This document shows positions 24,963 to 33,647 of a stretch of DNA of 64,000 nucleotides, in pieces. The position numbers were made by a program, and so were the translations under genes. Below the pieces are notes generated by a model. The model did no database searches and was not told the origin of the DNA. It was given only the letters and a program-made list of their open reading frames with translations. Source of the stretch: DASZIT01 sp036268775. GTDB taxonomy: Bacteria; Actinomycetota; Acidimicrobiia; Acidimicrobiales; RAAP-2. Location: the NCBI GenBank assembly GCA_036268775.1, contig DATATM010000026.1, forward strand, positions 62,001 to 126,000. The letters run 5' to 3'. The stretch's first letter is position 1, and the number at the start of each line of letters is the position of its first letter.

Positions 24963-26350
24963 GAGGTGATCTCCACTGGATCGTTCGTCGGATTGGCGCC
25001 GGCCCGGACATCATCGAGCAGCCGGTGGTACTCCGCCGAGGTGCCGATGGCGGTCACTTGCCAGGTGAACCGGCCGAGCACCCGCTCACGGCCGGCCAGA
25101 CCCAACCGACTCCGCAGGGCGTCGTCGTCGAGCAACCGCCCGATGGCGACGGCCAGCGCCCCGGGATCGTTCGGGGGGACCAGGAGTCCGGTCACCCCGT
25201 CCTCCCCCACCACCTCGGGGAGGGCTCCGCCGGTGGTGGCGACCAGCGCCACCCCGCAGGCCATCGCCTCGATGGCCGGCAACGAGAATCCCTCGTAGAG
25301 CGACGGCACCACCGCCACCTGGGCTTGGGCGTAGTTGCAGGCCAACTCGTCGTCGCTGATCCCCGACACGCAGCGGACGATGGGGGCGAGGTCGAGCCGT
25401 TCGATGGCCCGGGCCACCCGTCCCTCCGGACGGGGATTGCCCACCACCACCAGCTCGATCTCCCGCTCAGTCCGGAGCTTGGCCACCGCCTCCAACAGCG
25501 GCACCAGTCCCTTCATGGGAACGTCGGAGGAGGAGGTGACCATGATCCGTCCGGGGACCGGGGTCACCTCGGCGCGGGGACGGAACACCGAATGATCCAC
25601 CCCCACCGGGACCACCGTCATCCGTTCGGCGGCCACTCCCAACTGGGCGGCGATGTCCGTCTTGGATGACTCCGACACCGTCACCACCCGGGGCAACGCC
25701 CGGGCCACCCGCACCTGCATCCGCAGGAACCCGAACCACCGGCGTTGGGTGAAACGCTGCCAGGGGTTGGTGGCATGGCTGAGAGCCAACTGGCGATCGA
25801 CGGTGATCGGATGGTGGAGGGTGGTGAGCAGCGGCCAGCCGTCCTCCATCATGCCGATCATGCCGTTGCCGAGGCACTGATTGTCGTGGATGAGGTCGAA
25901 CTCGTGCCGACGGGAAGCCAGCAACCGGCGGGCCCGGAGACTGAAGGTCCACGGCTCCGGAAATCCAGCCGTGCACATCACCGCGAACTCCAGCGCATCG
26001 ATGGTGGTGCGGAATTCGCGGGGCTTGGGTATCCGGAACGGGTCGGGATCCCGGTAGAGATCCAGGCTGGGCACCGGGGTGAACCCGACGCCTTCATCGA
26101 CCTCCGGCCAGGGCTGGCCGGCGAACACTTCGACCGAATGGCCGAGCGCCACCAGTTCGCGGGCGAGATGACGGGTATAGACGCCCTGCCCCCCGCAGCG
26201 GGGATTGCCGCGGTAGACCAAGAAGGCAATCCGGAGCCCACCGGGGCCCGGAGGCCGGGCCGGGATCCGTTCGGGCACCGGAGGCGGTCGCTTCGGTCCC
26301 TTCACCTTGGCGCGGCGATGGCCGAACCTACGCACAAGATCCCCCTGCAT
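24956..26350 (-). CDS. glycosyltransferase family 4
   Basis: GT-B fold glycosyltransferase. N-terminal domain: FLVYRGNPRCGGQGVYTRHL. C-terminal nucleotide-sugar domain: RIMVTSSSDVPMKG, then the EX7E motif in PSLYEGFSLPAIEAMACG. The start is ATG 26350, six bases after a TTATGT box, giving 464 aa; upstream codons in this frame are not GT4-like. The SSSDVPMKG block resembles actinobacterial GT4 enzymes that build glycogen-like or polymethylated saccharides. It is the first gene of the three-gene operon. Confidence 0.88.
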   Translation of the reverse strand: MQGDLVRRFGHRRAKVKGPKRPPPVPERIPARPPGPGGLRIAFLVYRGNPRCGGQGVYTRHLARELVALGHSVEVFAGQPWPEVDEGVGFTPVPSLDLYRDPDPFRIPKPREFRTTIDALEFAVMCTAGFPEPWTFSLRARRLLASRRHEFDLIHDNQCLGNGMIGMMEDGWPLLTTLHHPITVDRQLALSHATNPWQRFTQRRWFGFLRMQVRVARALPRVVTVSESSKTDIAAQLGVAAERMTVVPVGVDHSVFRPRAEVTPVPGRIMVTSSSDVPMKGLVPLLEAVAKLRTEREIELVVVGNPRPEGRVARAIERLDLAPIVRCVSGISDDELACNYAQAQVAVVPSLYEGFSLPAIEAMACGVALVATTGGALPEVVGEDGVTGLLVPPNDPGALAVAIGRLLDDDALRSRLGLAGRERVLGRFTWQVTAIGTSAEYHRLLDDVRAGANPTNDPVEITSC

Positions 26351-26540
26351 ATGAGCACATAAGAGGGCAAGCCTCCCCCGACCCGGCACTTCGGCGCAAA
26401 CCGTGCCATCTGACCTGGCGAATGTCCGGGCGCCACCCCGTTGTCGGCCATCCCCACCCGAACCGGCCAGGGTCTTCGGGGGCACGCCCGACCCGAGAGT
26501 TCGAGGCCGTCGAGCCAGAATCAACCGCCATCGCGGGGGG

Positions 26541-26553
26541 TAAAGTCCAGGTT
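26541..26553 (+). promoter_or_regulatory. leaderless promoter of the acyl-CoA dehydrogenase gene
   Basis: TAAAGT at 26541-26546, seven bases before the ATG at 26554. It decides the start codon: the frame is open from 26422, but that part lies upstream of the promoter. The 203 bases between the GT4 start and this ATG hold no other gene. Confidence 0.55.
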
Positions 26554-27786
26554 ATGGATCTGGACTATCCGGCCGACACCGAGCCGTTCCGAGCCGAGAT
26601 TCGGGCCTGGCTGGTTGAGAATCTGCCCGACGACTGGGGAACCCCCGGTTTTTCGATGACACCGGCAGAGAAAAAAGCCTTCAACCAGGCCTGGACCAAG
26701 AAGCTGTTCGAAGGCGGCTGGATCTGCGCCTCCTGGCCGAAGGAGTACGGGGGGAAGGGCCTTTCCCTCATGGAGTCGGTGGTGCTGAACGAGGAGTTCG
26801 CCCGGGCCGAGGCGCCCCTCCGGGCCGACTTCTTTGGCGACACCCTGGTCGGCCCGACCATTCTCCAGTGGGGCTCGGAGGAGCAGAAACAGGAGTTCAT
26901 TCCCCGCATCCTCAACGGCACCATCTCCTGGTGCCAGGGCTTCTCCGAACCCGATGCCGGCAGCGACCTGGCCTCGTTGAAGACGCGGGCGGAGCTTGAC
27001 GGCGACGAGTGGGTGATCACCGGTCAGAAGGTATGGACGACCCAGGCCCGCTTCGCCGACTACATCTTCCTGCTGGCCCGCACCGATCCCGACGCCCCCA
27101 AGCATGCCGGCATCTCCTACCTGCTGGTGCCGATGAAGCAATCCGGCATCGAGGTGCAGCCGATCGAGCAGATCGACGGCAGCGCGGAGTTCAACGAGGT
27201 GTTCTTCACCAACGCCCGGTGTCCGAAGGAGAACGTAGTCGGCGGGGTGAACAACGGTTGGAAGGTGGCGATGACCACGCTGGGGTTCGAGCGAGGGTCG
27301 TCGGCCACCACCGGGTACCGGCGCTTCCTCCGGGAGCTCGATCAGATCATCGACGTGGCCAAGAAGAACGGGCATATCACCGACCCGCTCATCCGCCAAC
27401 GGCTGGCCACCGCCTGGACGAAGGTGAAGATCATGGAGATCAACGGGTACCGCTCGTTGACCGACTCCCTCAACGGCACCCACCACATGGCCGCCCTCTC
27501 CGCCTGCAACAAGATGTTCTGGTCGGAGTTCCACCGGGACACCCTCGACCTGGCCATGGACATTCTGGGTCCCGACGCCCAGATCCTCACCGGCTCCCCC
27601 GGGGAGGAGGACGAACGGGTGCGCCGGGGCCGGGACGACTACCCGGTCAGCGATCTCCAGGCGTCGTTCTTCTTCTCCCGCTCGGAGACCATCTGGGGCG
27701 GGACCGCGGAGATCCAGCGCAACATCGTCGGCGAACGGGTGCTCGGACTCCCGAAGGAGCCGAAGCCGGCAACCGCCGGAGCCTGA
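26554..27786 (+). CDS. acyl-CoA dehydrogenase
   Basis: FAD-dependent dehydrogenase introducing an alpha,beta double bond in an acyl-CoA. 410 aa. FAD-binding and substrate blocks: WCQGFSEPDAGSDLASLKTR, WVITGQKVWTT, and near the C-terminus IWGGTAEIQRNIVGERVLGLP. It belongs to the FadE-type branch common in actinobacterial steroid and fatty-acid degradation. It has its own leaderless promoter. No electron-transfer flavoprotein gene is nearby. Confidence 0.95.
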   Translation: MDLDYPADTEPFRAEIRAWLVENLPDDWGTPGFSMTPAEKKAFNQAWTKKLFEGGWICASWPKEYGGKGLSLMESVVLNEEFARAEAPLRADFFGDTLVGPTILQWGSEEQKQEFIPRILNGTISWCQGFSEPDAGSDLASLKTRAELDGDEWVITGQKVWTTQARFADYIFLLARTDPDAPKHAGISYLLVPMKQSGIEVQPIEQIDGSAEFNEVFFTNARCPKENVVGGVNNGWKVAMTTLGFERGSSATTGYRRFLRELDQIIDVAKKNGHITDPLIRQRLATAWTKVKIMEINGYRSLTDSLNGTHHMAALSACNKMFWSEFHRDTLDLAMDILGPDAQILTGSPGEEDERVRRGRDDYPVSDLQASFFFSRSETIWGGTAEIQRNIVGERVLGLPKEPKPATAGA

Positions 27787-27826
27787 GCCTAAGGCCGTCT
27801 CAACCCCGCCACCCGCGGGCCGCCCC

Positions 27827-29131
27827 CTACGCCGGTCGGGCGATGTTGGTTTCCACGTCGCCGACGGCCCGGGCCTCGGCTGCCCGGGAGGCGGTCTCCC
27901 CGATCACCCGGGTGGCGGCGTGGCCGCTGACATGGCGCCACGACAGCACCGCGGCGGCCAGCAGGGTGGCGATCCCGCCCACCGCGATGGAGATGCGGGG
28001 GTTGCTCCACTCGGCGATAGCTCCGACCAACGGGGCGCCGATCGGCGTGCTCCCGAGGAAGGCCATGGCGTAGAGGGACATCACCCGCCCCCGCATGGCC
28101 GGGTCGGCCTGCAGCTGGAGGGTGGCATTGGCGGTGGCGATGAAGCCGATCGACGCCGCCCCCATGAAGACGATGAGCACCATGGCGACGATGAGGGTGG
28201 GGGCGAACGCCACCGCCACCAGCAACGCCCCGAACACCAGGGCCAGACCGTGGAGCAACCGGGGGGTCGGCTTGGCCCGGTGGGCGGCGACCAGCCCACC
28301 GACGATCGCCCCCACCCCCATGCAGGCGGTGAGCAGCGAGTAGGCACCGGCTCCGCCATGGAACGTCGTCTTGGCCAGCAGGGCCAACGTGACGGTGAAG
28401 TTGTAGGCGAAGATGCCGATGACCGCCATTGCCAACAGGGTGTTCCGCAGCGGCGGGTTTCGCCACACGTAACGGAGCCCTTGGCGTATCTGGCCTCGAG
28501 CCTTCTCGACTGGCGGGGTCCGGTGGAGGTCGGCGGCCCGCATCATCGACAGGCCGATCAGGACGGCCACGTAGGACACTGCATTGAAGAAGAAGCAGAC
28601 GCTGAGACCGAAGAGGACGATGACCAGTCCGCCGATGGCCGGTCCCACCACCCGGGACGCGTTCATCACCACCGAGTTGAGGCTCACCGCATTGGGCAGG
28701 TCCTCGCGGCCCACCATCTCCATCACGAAGGTCTGTCGGGCCGGGTTGTCGAACAGGTTGACGACCCCGAGACCGGTGGCCAGCAGGTAGACCTGCCAGA
28801 GCTGCACCAGGTGGGTGACATCAAGGATCCCGAGAGTCAGCGCCAGCAGTCCCCCCGCCGTCTGGGTGGCGTAGAGCAGACGCCGCTTGTCGAAGCGATC
28901 GGCCACCAACCCGCCGAACGGCCCGAACAGCAGCACCGGCAGGAACTGGAGTCCGGTGACGATCCCGAGATCGACACCCGATCCGGTCAGCCGGAGCACC
29001 AGCCACGCCTGGGCGATGGACTGCATCCAGGTGCCGGACACCGAGATGAGTTGGGAGATGAAGTACACCCGGTAGTTCCGCACCCGGAGGGAGCGGAAGG
29101 TCTGGTTCCACGCCTTGCGAACGCCGGTCAC
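27827..29131 (-). CDS. MFS transporter, EntS-like
   Basis: Twelve-helix major facilitator of 434 aa. It begins FRSLRVRNYRVYFISQLISV and carries the loop motif GLVADRFDKRRLL between helices 2 and 3 and NLFDNPARQTFV in the middle, both typical of the EntS/MFS_3 export group. It is co-transcribed with and translationally coupled to a MarR regulator (GTGA overlap), which suggests drug or metabolite export induced by the MarR ligand. Confidence 0.9.
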   Translation of the reverse strand: MTGVRKAWNQTFRSLRVRNYRVYFISQLISVSGTWMQSIAQAWLVLRLTGSGVDLGIVTGLQFLPVLLFGPFGGLVADRFDKRRLLYATQTAGGLLALTLGILDVTHLVQLWQVYLLATGLGVVNLFDNPARQTFVMEMVGREDLPNAVSLNSVVMNASRVVGPAIGGLVIVLFGLSVCFFFNAVSYVAVLIGLSMMRAADLHRTPPVEKARGQIRQGLRYVWRNPPLRNTLLAMAVIGIFAYNFTVTLALLAKTTFHGGAGAYSLLTACMGVGAIVGGLVAAHRAKPTPRLLHGLALVFGALLVAVAFAPTLIVAMVLIVFMGAASIGFIATANATLQLQADPAMRGRVMSLYAMAFLGSTPIGAPLVGAIAEWSNPRISIAVGGIATLLAAAVLSWRHVSGHAATRVIGETASRAAEARAVGDVETNIARPA

Positions 29132-29622
29132 GGTTCGAGACCCTCCGCCAGGCGTTCGAGAAGGGCGGTCAGGCCGCCCAGGGCGTGCCGTTCCTCCGGA
29201 GTCAGGCGATGGAGTTGGCGGGCCAGATAGACGTTCTTCCGGGAGCGGCTCTCCGCCAATACCTGGCGGCCGTCCTCGGTCACCTCGATTCTCGCCACCC
29301 GCCGGTCGGTCGGGTCGATGACCCGGGTCACCAGCCCCTTCTCCTCGAGGGCGGCGATGATCCGGGTCATGGACGGGGGCTGCACCGATTCGTGGGAAGC
29401 CAACTCCCCGAGGGTCGGCGCGACCAGCCGCTCGGTGCTGGCCAGGGCCGAGGTCTGGGCCGGGCTGAGCCCTCCCACCGCCTGTTGCCGCAGGCGCCGA
29501 TGGAGGCGGGTGACCGCCAACCGCAGGCGGGAGGCCAATTCCGCTTCGGCGACGTCGATCTCCTCGTCGTCCTCGGCCGGCGGGCCAATGGCGACGGTAG
29601 GCGTGGAGGAGGCGGAAGTCAT
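29128..29622 (-). CDS. MarR-family regulator of the MFS exporter
   Basis: A 164-aa winged-helix regulator. Recognition region ESVQPPSMTRIIAALEEKGL, wing VIDPTDRRVARIEVTEDGR, then the dimer helices. An acidic N-terminus of about 25 residues precedes the domain. The ATG at 29622 is six bases after a -10 box that is covered by an operator-like palindrome, so it probably represses itself and the downstream exporter until a ligand binds. Confidence 0.9.
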   Translation of the reverse strand: MTSASSTPTVAIGPPAEDDEEIDVAEAELASRLRLAVTRLHRRLRQQAVGGLSPAQTSALASTERLVAPTLGELASHESVQPPSMTRIIAALEEKGLVTRVIDPTDRRVARIEVTEDGRQVLAESRSRKNVYLARQLHRLTPEERHALGGLTALLERLAEGLEP

Positions 29623-29628
29623 GCCTCC

Positions 29629-29657
29629 AGTTTAGTTAGTTTCGCTAAGTAACGCAA
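29629..29657 (-). promoter_or_regulatory. marR-MFS promoter with overlapping operator
   Basis: Minus strand: TTGCGT (29657-29652), 17-base spacer, TAAACT (29634-29629), then six bases to the ATG. An imperfect palindrome TTAGTTAGT-TTC-GCTAAGTAA (29632-29652, 7 of 9 pairs) covers the spacer and both box edges, as expected of a MarR autorepressor site. Confidence 0.65.
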
Positions 29658-29691
29658 CAGGCCGGGGCTCGACCCGGTGTCGGCCGCCGGG

Positions 29692-30777
29692 TCAGGTGGC
29701 GGCGGCTACCCCGTCGGCGATGGCGGCATCCATGGCCGCCCGCTGCTGGACGTCGATGTCCTCGGCGATCGACTCGTCCTCCGCCATCACCGCATCGAGG
29801 TCGGTCGACTCGTAGCCGATCACCCCCATGTCCGCGAAGGTCTCCCGCATCTTCGGGCCCCACAGGCCGATGTCCTTGAGGGTGGGCACGATCCGGGTGA
29901 ACAGCAGGCTCCGGAACACCTTCTGGGTCTCGCTGTTGTTCACATACTCGAGGCAGTCCTCGGGGTCGTAGCCCAGGCACTGCCAGAGCTCCTCCCCCAG
30001 GAACCGGTCGCGCATCCGATAACAGGCGTCGGCGCAGAACTCCTCGCGGTCGTCCCGCTCGGCCTGGGTCAGCTGCGGGTAGTACTCGCGGAGAGCGAGG
30101 CGCCCGAACATCACGTGGCGGGCCTCGTCCTGCATCACATAGGCATTCACCGCTTTGCCGAGCGGGTCGCCGGCGGTGTTGCGGATCAACCCGAAGGCGG
30201 CCAGGGCCAGCCCCTCGATGAGGATCTGCATGCCGAGGTAGGTCATGTCCCAGCGGGAATCGCTCAGCACGTCGTCGAGGAGGGACTTGAGGTTGGGGTT
30301 GATCGGGTAGGCGGTCTCGATCTTGTCCAGATACCGGGAGTAGGTCTCCACGTGGCGGGCCTCGTCCATCACCTGGGTGGCGGCGTAGTACTTGGAGTCG
30401 ATGTCCGGCACCGTCTGGACGATCTTGGCCGTGCAGATCAGGGCGCCCTGCTCGCCGTGGAGGAACTGGCTGAACTGCCAAGCCACCATGTGGCGGCGGA
30501 CGTTCCCCCGCTCGGCGGTGTTGAGCTTGTCCCACACCGGTGAGCCGAAGATCGGCACCAATTCGTCCGGCACCTGGAGGGGGTTTTCGAGGTCAGGGTC
30601 GTGGGACCAGTCGATCCGCTCCTTGGCGTCCCACTGCTTCCGCTTGCCCTTGTCGTAGAGGTTGATGAGCTTCTCTCGCCCATCGTCGTAGTCCCAGGTG
30701 AACTGGGCGGTACCTGTCCCGTCGGCAGTCTGCCAACCGGTTTTGTCCACCGGCAGCTGGTACACCTTGGTCGTCAT
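29692..30777 (-). CDS. ferritin-like diiron protein
   Basis: A 361-aa protein of the ferritin-like/ribonucleotide-reductase-R2-like fold. Two Glu-x-x-His iron ligand motifs are visible: VMDEARHVETY and VMQDEARHVMFG, with further Glu in HGEQGALI and LIEGLAL, a complete set for a dinuclear iron site. It has no membrane segment. Likely an oxygenase or oxidase with unknown substrate. The start at ATG 30777 has a GGGGGAGG site four bases upstream. A NifU-type gene lies 81 bases upstream on the same strand and could supply Fe-S or iron; that link is inference. Confidence 0.85.
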   Translation of the reverse strand: MTTKVYQLPVDKTGWQTADGTGTAQFTWDYDDGREKLINLYDKGKRKQWDAKERIDWSHDPDLENPLQVPDELVPIFGSPVWDKLNTAERGNVRRHMVAWQFSQFLHGEQGALICTAKIVQTVPDIDSKYYAATQVMDEARHVETYSRYLDKIETAYPINPNLKSLLDDVLSDSRWDMTYLGMQILIEGLALAAFGLIRNTAGDPLGKAVNAYVMQDEARHVMFGRLALREYYPQLTQAERDDREEFCADACYRMRDRFLGEELWQCLGYDPEDCLEYVNNSETQKVFRSLLFTRIVPTLKDIGLWGPKMRETFADMGVIGYESTDLDAVMAEDESIAEDIDVQQRAAMDAAIADGVAAAT

Positions 30778-30858
30778 CGCGCCTCCCCCGGGTCTTGATG
30801 GGTGCTGCCATCATCATGACCCAATCCGCCTTCGAGGGGAAGCGGCCGGGCGTCGCGC

Positions 30859-31275
30859 TCAGAAGCTCGGGACGTACCCGCCGCGGCCCATGGCCTCGCT
30901 CTCGAACGGGTCGGCCGACTCGTCGACCCCACCGATCACCTCGGTCACCCAGGGCAGCCGGTCATGGAGGATCCGCTCCACCCCGCCCTGCAACGTCGAG
31001 GCACTGATGGCACAGGAGCTGCAGGAGCCCTGCAGCTGGACCTCGACCACCCCGGAGACCACGTCGGCGCTCAGCAAGGCCAGGTCCCCGCCGTCGGCCT
31101 GGACGGCCGGGCGCATCAGCTCGATGATGCTGTTGAGCTGGGCCAACCGATCGGCCCGCTCCTCGTCACTCGGCTCGGCGGCGGCTTCGACGACGGTGGC
31201 CGCCTCGTCGGTGGCCGGGCGCGCCCCGCCATCCGTGTCCTCGATTGCCGGTGAGCTGTCCTGTCCGGAATCCAC
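30859..31275 (-). CDS. NifU-like C-terminal domain protein
   Basis: A 138-aa protein with an acidic Ala-rich N-terminus of about 40 residues and a NifU/Nfu domain: MRPAVQADGGDLALL, then the cluster-binding GSCSSCAISASTLQGGVERIL. The CxxC holds a labile [4Fe-4S] cluster for delivery to target proteins. The GTG start has AGAGGA seven bases upstream. It lies just upstream of the diiron protein gene and is divergent from the LLM oxidoreductase gene. Confidence 0.88.
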   Translation of the reverse strand: MDSGQDSSPAIEDTDGGARPATDEAATVVEAAAEPSDEERADRLAQLNSIIELMRPAVQADGGDLALLSADVVSGVVEVQLQGSCSSCAISASTLQGGVERILHDRLPWVTEVIGGVDESADPFESEAMGRGGYVPSF

Positions 31276-31443
31276 CAGATCGTCCTCTCATCAGGGAAAC
31301 CGACGGATCCGCCCGTTTCCGACCTCCATTCTGCCGCGGGAACCGGTGCCACCGATCATCCCGGCCCCGCCAAGCCCCAACCGGCCCGGGTGGCTCCGGC
31401 CTTGGCTGGTGGTGGGGAAATCCAGCCTGGGGGCCAATGCGGT

Positions 31444-31454
31444 TACCATGAAGC
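31444..31454 (+). promoter_or_regulatory. leaderless promoter of the LLM-thiolase operon
   Basis: TACCAT at 31444-31449 lies five bases before the GTG start at 31455. It would drive the plus-strand run through the LLM, thiolase, KAS III-like and nucleotidyltransferase genes. Confidence 0.5.
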
Positions 31455-32471
31455 GTGCTCAAGGAGCGACCAGCCACCGAACTGGGGCCCGTCGGGCTCA
31501 TCCTTCCGACCCTTCCCCAGAACACCACGCCCCCCTGGATCACCGGCGCTCCCGGTCCCAGCCGCGCCGATGGCGAGGGTGCCGGGGTCTCTCCGATCGC
31601 CGGGTTCTCGACCGTCTGCCAGCAGGCCGAGGCCCTCGGGGCATCGGCCCTGTGGGCCACCGACCATCTCTTCTGGCACGGGCCGCACCTCGAGTGCATG
31701 GTGGCCCTCACCGTGGCCGCCACCGCCACCCAGACGGCCCGGGTGGGGACCTGCGTGGTCCAGCTGCCTCTCCGCCAGGCCTCGGCTGTGGCCAAGCAGG
31801 CCGCTGCCCTCCAGCTGGTGTCCGGAGGCCGATTCGTGCTGGGGGTGGGGGTGGGCAGTCACGCCGGCGAGTACGACGAGGTCGGGGTCGACTACCACAC
31901 CCGGGGGCGTCAACTCGACGCCGGGATCGCCGAGCTCCGCCGCTCGTGGCTGAGCGGTGACGGGCCCACCCACGGCGATACCGCCGCCGGCGGGTCCGCC
32001 CGCTATCGACAGCTGCCGGCCCCCGCCTCCGTCCCCGTCTGGGTGGGGGGTTCTTCGGAGGCGGCCCTGCGACGGGCGGCGATCCTCGCCGACGGGTGGA
32101 TGCCGCTGTTCCTCAACCCGACCCAGTACGCCGACGCCCTCGAGCGCCTGGCCAAGGAGTCCGCCCGGGCGGGCCGGCCGACCGACGCGGTGACCCGCTC
32201 GATGGTGCTGTTCATCTCCATCGACAACGACACCGACAAGGGCATCCGCCGGGGAACCCAGTGGATGTCGAGTCTGTACGGCATCCCGGCCAAGGCATTC
32301 GAGCGTCATCTGGTCACCGGGAGCGCGGCTGAGGTGGCGGAAACTGTGGCAATCTACCGACGCGCCGGTGCCGACCACATCGCTCTCTACATCACCGAGG
32401 ACGAACCCCTAGATCAGTTCGAACGCCTGGTCACAGCCATGCCTGCTGCCGGCGTCGACCCCCGAGCATAA
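31455..32471 (+). CDS. luciferase-like (LLM, F420-type) oxidoreductase
   Basis: TIM-barrel flavin/F420-dependent oxidoreductase of 338 aa. Typical strands: ALGASALWATDHLFW, ARVGTCVVQLPLRQA, SGGRFVLGVGVGSHAGEY, and VPVWVGGSSEAALRRAA. The ATDHLF and GVGSH motifs match the LLM family of actinobacteria. First gene of an operon with thiolase, KAS III-like and nucleotidyltransferase genes; the next start is nine bases away. The substrate is unknown. Confidence 0.9.
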   Translation: MLKERPATELGPVGLILPTLPQNTTPPWITGAPGPSRADGEGAGVSPIAGFSTVCQQAEALGASALWATDHLFWHGPHLECMVALTVAATATQTARVGTCVVQLPLRQASAVAKQAAALQLVSGGRFVLGVGVGSHAGEYDEVGVDYHTRGRQLDAGIAELRRSWLSGDGPTHGDTAAGGSARYRQLPAPASVPVWVGGSSEAALRRAAILADGWMPLFLNPTQYADALERLAKESARAGRPTDAVTRSMVLFISIDNDTDKGIRRGTQWMSSLYGIPAKAFERHLVTGSAAEVAETVAIYRRAGADHIALYITEDEPLDQFERLVTAMPAAGVDPRA

Positions 32472-32480
32472 GAGGACACC

Positions 32481-33647
32481 ATGGATCGCGACGTATTTAT
32501 CGTGGGCACCGGGATCATCCCGATGAACCGCCGGGACCGGGCCATGGAGGACATGTCCCACCAGGTGGTGGCCGAGGCGCTGGCCGACGCCCAGGTGGAC
32601 CCGGCCGACGTGAACCTGGTGGTCTTCGGGAACGCCATGGCCGGGCGGCTAGTCGACCAGGGTTGCCTCCGGGGCCAGTCGTTTCTCCGCCAGGCCGGGC
32701 TCCGCAACGCCGGCGTGGTGAATATCGACAATTCCTGTGGCGGCGGGGCCTCGGCCCTCCACATGGCCACCTTGGCCACCCTGGGTGGCTCCCCCACCGT
32801 GCTGGCGGTCGGCGTGGAGAAGATGTGGACGGGTGACCGGGGCCAGACCCTGGCCGGCATCGAGGACGGGGTTCCGCTGGTGGAGCGCCTCCGGATGCAC
32901 CGCGATCTGGAGAACGCGTCGGGATCCGTCCTGATGGCGCTCAATGCCTCCTGGTGTGTGAAACAGATGGAAGAGCGGGACGCCACCCCCGAGCAGTTCG
33001 CGGCGGCGGCGGTCAAGTCCCGCTACCACGGGTCCCTCAACCCCAACGCCCAGTTCCAGTCGGAGATCACCATCGAAGAGGTGCTGGCCTCGCCCTCGAT
33101 CGTGCCGCCCCTCACCCGGCTGATGTGCTCCTCGTTCACCGATGGAGCCGCGGCTGCCGTCCTCTCCCTCACCAAGTCCCCCGGGGCTCCCCGGATCCGC
33201 ACCAGCACCATCCGATCGGGCAACGGCGACATGGACTACCACGAGCGCCTGGCCGAGGCGGCCCTCGCCGCCTGGGAGGACGCCGGGGTCGACCCCCACG
33301 ATGCCGACCTGGTCGAGCTGCACGACGCCACCAGCGCCGAGGAGCTCTACGCCCTCGAGTCGCTGGGTTTCTTCAAGCCGGGCGACGCCGGGCCGGCCAC
33401 GCTGGCCGGGGACACCCGGGTCGGCGGCCGGGGGGTCACCGTCAACACCAGCGGCGGGCTGGTGGCCCGGGGACACCCGTTGGGGGCGACCGGCATCGCT
33501 CAGATCGTGGAGTTGACCACCCAGCTGCGGGGGCAGGCCGGGGCTCGCCAGGTGGAGGGGGCCCGTCTGGCGATTGCCGCCAACACCGGGGGAATCATCG
33601 GCACCGACGCCGGGTTCATCGGCATCCACGTCCTCGAGGGCGGCTGA
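32481..33647 (+). CDS. thiolase-superfamily protein lacking the second Cys
   Basis: A 388-aa thiolase. The nucleophilic Cys is present in NIDNSCGGGASALHM and the catalytic His in GGLVARGHPLGATG. The C-terminal Cys of the usual CxG motif is replaced (AANTGGIIGTDAGF). Members without it, such as SCP-x-type proteins, often cleave or condense branched or steroid acyl-CoAs with a partner protein. An AGAGGA site lies four bases before ATG 32481. The KAS III-like gene begins directly after its stop codon. Confidence 0.88.
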   Translation: MDRDVFIVGTGIIPMNRRDRAMEDMSHQVVAEALADAQVDPADVNLVVFGNAMAGRLVDQGCLRGQSFLRQAGLRNAGVVNIDNSCGGGASALHMATLATLGGSPTVLAVGVEKMWTGDRGQTLAGIEDGVPLVERLRMHRDLENASGSVLMALNASWCVKQMEERDATPEQFAAAAVKSRYHGSLNPNAQFQSEITIEEVLASPSIVPPLTRLMCSSFTDGAAAAVLSLTKSPGAPRIRTSTIRSGNGDMDYHERLAEAALAAWEDAGVDPHDADLVELHDATSAEELYALESLGFFKPGDAGPATLAGDTRVGGRGVTVNTSGGLVARGHPLGATGIAQIVELTTQLRGQAGARQVEGARLAIAANTGGIIGTDAGFIGIHVLEGG

